A stretch of 64,000 bases of DNA, taken from assembly GCA_013399695.1 (NCBI GenBank), contig VXAU01002292.1, forward strand, positions 682,013 through 746,012. The letters are read 5' to 3'. This stretch comes from Formicarius rufipectus (lineage: Eukaryota; Chordata; Aves; Passeriformes; Formicariidae). The notes under the pieces were generated by a model. That model did no database searches, had not been told where the DNA came from, and saw nothing but the letters and a program-made list of their open reading frames with translations. This document shows positions 63,531 through 64,000 of this stretch, one piece after another. Every line of letters begins with the position of its first letter. Position 1 is the first letter of the stretch. Position numbers and translations under genes: made by a program.

Positions 63531-64000
63531 ACGCTGTTGTGCACTCTGTCCTAGGGCCATGCCACTGTGTATAAGGGACAAATTACTCTGTGTTATTGGG
63601 ACACTGGGAATCTCTTCTATTTCTTATAGGTGACAGTTCACCATCTGCAACTCTGTCTGGAACTCATGCCATGGCAGCTGTAACAGAGGTGATGCTGCGC
63701 TTGTTAGAGCAGTCTTTATTGCTGTGTGCATGAAAGGCACTCAGGCTGCCTTCTGGGAATTGAAGGTTCTCTGAATGATGGTCCTTGGACAACTTCAGTC
63801 TGCAAAGAGAAATACAGACTAGTGTAGTCAAAAGCTTAGAGGTAATATACTGGTTATAGTGTGCTTTTGAGACTTGTAGTCTGCACAAATGAGCATTGGT
63901 TTGATGGATTTACTTATGTATGTGGCCTGGAGTTTTGTTGGACTGGGATTTTATGATGGAGAAGGATCTGAAATGATAACACTGTTTTATGTATTTAGCA

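Larger units (their letters stand above)
58650..64000 (+). other. PDSS2: PDSS2 intron 2 (first 5.35 kb, continues past the window)
   Basis: It begins with a consensus donor gtatgt at 58650. No acceptor followed by a PDSS2 exon 3 frame (expected to open with the rest of an Arg/Ser codon and a segment like QRSLAEITELIH) was seen before 64000, so exon 3 lies to the right. The interval 60900-62700 is somewhat less AT-rich and contains the longest unexplained open frame of the window, discussed in the findings. Otherwise it holds simple repeats and a CR1 tail. Confidence 0.85.

Noticed and set aside
1..64000. tRNA, rRNA, microRNA-type hairpins, CRISPR arrays, prokaryotic operons
   Set aside because: No intact tRNA box A/B pair outside decayed SINEs, no rRNA words, no regular spaced repeats; the DNA is vertebrate nuclear.

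Overview
This is one window of vertebrate nuclear DNA, AT-rich apart from one CpG island at about 12.2-13.25 kb. I read it as a bird (Aves), or less likely another archosaur or turtle. The reasons are decayed CR1 LINE copies with the familiar avian 3' end, a few very old MIR/CORE-type SINEs, and a protein-coding gene whose exons are recognisably PDSS2. There is no sign of prokaryotic organisation, CRISPR, phage or operons.

One gene is supported. PDSS2 (decaprenyl diphosphate synthase subunit 2, coenzyme Q side-chain synthesis in mitochondria) lies on the + strand. Coding exon 1 is 12688-12914, inside the CpG island. Exon 2 is 58518-58649. Splicing joins them in frame (phase 2 to phase 2). Intron 1 is 45.6 kb, and intron 2 starts at 58650 and runs off the right edge. 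Only about the first 120 residues are encoded here; the remaining exons must lie to the right. The promoter carries a strong YY1-type element and short upstream ORFs.

Layout. 1-12 kb: intergenic DNA upstream of PDSS2, with one CR1 remnant (2.6-3.3 kb), two MIR-like SINEs (4.1-4.3 and 8.6-8.7 kb) and other old dispersed repeats. 11.74-12.19 kb: an A/C-rich low-complexity tract, a 138-base assembly gap, and a second CR1 3' end that reaches the edge of the CpG island. 12.2-13.25 kb: CpG island, promoter and PDSS2 exon 1. 12.9-58.5 kb: intron 1, mostly anonymous DNA with G/T-rich tracts, a MIR at 16.1 kb, an eroded CR1 reverse-transcriptase fragment at 46.6 kb, an RFX-type palindrome at 48.56 kb, a second assembly gap at 52.5 kb and a MIR-like element at 57.1 kb. 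58.5-58.65 kb: exon 2. 58.65-64 kb: start of intron 2, with a CR1 3' end at 63.3 kb.

I found no convincing undescribed biological system. The most useful second looks are the PDSS2 promoter and uORF arrangement, the clustering of readable MIR-type SINEs, the intronic RFX palindrome, and the recurring G/T (or A/C) low-complexity tracts, two of which coincide with assembly gaps. Family assignments were made by reading against remembered consensus sequences, not by database search.
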